Origin: Nemertoderma westbladi
Taxonomy: Eukaryota; Xenacoelomorpha; Nemertodermatida; Nemertodermatidae
Assembly (NCBI GenBank): GCA_032718475.1
Contig: JAUCBJ010007415.1
Location: forward strand, 1-30,834
Direction: 5' to 3'
Length of the DNA stretch: 30,834 nt
Numbering within the stretch: the stretch's first letter is position 1; every line of letters begins with the position of its first letter. Below, in pieces: positions 29,571-30,834 of the stretch. The notes under the pieces were generated by a model that was not told where the DNA came from, ran no database searches, and was given only the letters and a program-made list of their open reading frames with translations. The translations under genes were made by a program, and so were the position numbers.

Positions 29571-30147
29571 ACCACGACTTTAGAGGGATTGTGATATTAA
29601 TATGAAAACAATAAAATAGGTCATGGGGTCTTATTCCCTCAGATACTACCTAGCATTTAGGGCCACTTGGGCCACTGTTAGTACTCCGGCACTAAGGCCC
29701 ATCAAAAAAACCAAAATACCAAACCGATTTTAGTGCTACATAACCCAACCCAACTACCACAAGAAAAATTACACCAAACCATACGGGCAGCTGATACCTG
29801 GTGTGAATCCACCTTAATGAGTAAGTTTTCATGTCGACAATTGGCGGTATTGTCCATCAACAATGACATTTAGTCATATAGGTGGACCATGCGGGATACG
29901 GATACCGCACTGTTTAGGAAGTGACTGAACTACGCAAACGCCAAAACTCAAAAGAGAAAAGAAGGGTATTACTAGTGCAATGATAAGGCAGTTAAAGTCA
30001 CAGACATCATTAGCTGGCATTTACTTGAAGTTAAGTTACTAAGTTTAGGAGATTCGGTTCAAGACAGCGACCTGTGTTTAGCTCTATTAATAATAGCTTT
30101 ACACTATAGGCCTACATGAAGGTGGAAGGTAATGGGTTGCCAGGACA

Positions 30148-30178
<31 letters not shown>

Positions 30179-30834
30179 AAAAAAATTATATGAGATGAGT
30201 CTATTAAATAAATCTGCATAAAGTACACACTATACAATATTATTCTCTGTAACCCTGTAATAGGTTTCACGGACGGGGGTTCGTATAACGACAGCCAAGA
30301 TTTACACTGTTTGCTGTTAGTAAATATTGTAGGATGTACATGTACAATGCACCCCAGCTCAAAGACATGATGAATTACAGCTAATTCGTACTGTCGAATT
30401 GGCAAGTAGAATCACCTCATTACCTCCACCCCAGCTGAAACATAAATTACTGTATGTTTGCCAAAGGAGGTTGTTGTCAGGGCGACCGTGCTCTCAGTAA
30501 TGTAACCGCGAACCAACTGTCATTGGCTGAGGAAATGTGCTGTGGGCAGATGGTGTTCATTGGCTTTGTTTGCTTTTGCAATCCCGTGCCAAGCCTATGT
30601 AGGGACTAATTCTACAGCTGAGAGCTAAACTACTGTATGTATGTGTAAACTTTACAGTATATTATATAGTATTAATCTGTGTCAGCTATTTTTCTGGTCT
30701 GACATTATAATTCCATCATATTGTATTGTATTACCCTGTATGTTTTTTGTTGGCTCCAACTTGGACACCCTGTTCGTCTTAAATAATGGATCCATTTATT
30801 CCATTTACAATCTGCACAATTTAGAATTTAAATT
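29571..30834. other. Non-coding right flank
   Basis: No gene is recognised. It contains a run of 29 C followed by 9 A at 30148-30185 and one TAGGCCTA at 30107. A 97-codon minus frame across the C run (30112-30405) is a homopolymer by-product. Confidence 0.5.
30148..30176. repeat. Poly-C run (29 C)
   Basis: A pure C run immediately followed by nine A. Together with 18321-18344 and the G run at 26414-26431 it makes three long G/C homopolymers in 31 kb. Confidence 0.9.

Overview
The window looks like a repeat-dense, AT-rich piece of a metazoan nuclear genome, most plausibly a marine invertebrate. The grounds are one clearly spliced animal gene with GT/AG introns (a KLHL20 orthologue), several non-LTR retrotransposon clades (RTE-like, CR1/L2-like), tRNA-headed SINEs, hAT-like and Merlin-like DNA transposon remains, and a MOLO1/TPM-type membrane protein gene of the kind found in nematodes and invertebrates. 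The palindrome TAGGCCTA is strongly over-represented. An echinoderm or another non-vertebrate deuterostome is my guess, but the sequence alone does not prove it.

Layout. 1-868: decayed CR1/L2-like reverse transcriptase on the minus strand, running off the left edge. 1550-4262: a repeat locus in which a 73-bp tandem array has been split by an RTE-like retrotransposon fragment with a long open RT frame. 4358-4545: a short terminal-inverted-repeat element. 5670-6560: a second locus of the same style, with a homogeneous 31-bp array. 6843-7520: another RT relic (minus). 8120-9277: a single-exon gene for a signal-peptide/TPM-like/transmembrane protein. 10160-11100: RTE-like and CR1-like relics back to back. 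11347-12690: a 43-bp array. 12725-13395: a further RTE-like relic (minus). 13741-14466: two weak candidate exons on the minus strand. 17350-18320: a frameshifted Merlin/ISXO2-like transposase relic. 19823-24713: KLHL20 in three exons, with a 60-bp-arm inverted repeat in intron 1 and a 1.4-kb, 16-bp-unit array in intron 2. 25108-27538: an ACGTGT-rich array holding a nested SINE and flanked by a 1.2-kb non-autonomous hAT-like element. 28930-29570: a tRNA-headed SINE broken by a 338-bp inverted-repeat element whose core is 11 copies of a palindrome-bearing 22-mer. The remainder to 30834 has no recognisable gene.

Only KLHL20 and the MOLO1/TPM-like gene look like functional host genes, and nothing suggests that they act together. 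The rest is a layered record of transposition and tandem amplification. The most unusual pattern is that similar flanking blocks appear around tandem arrays of entirely different unit sequence (73 bp, 31 bp, ACGTGT). This suggests one dispersed element family with a replaceable tandem-repeat core.
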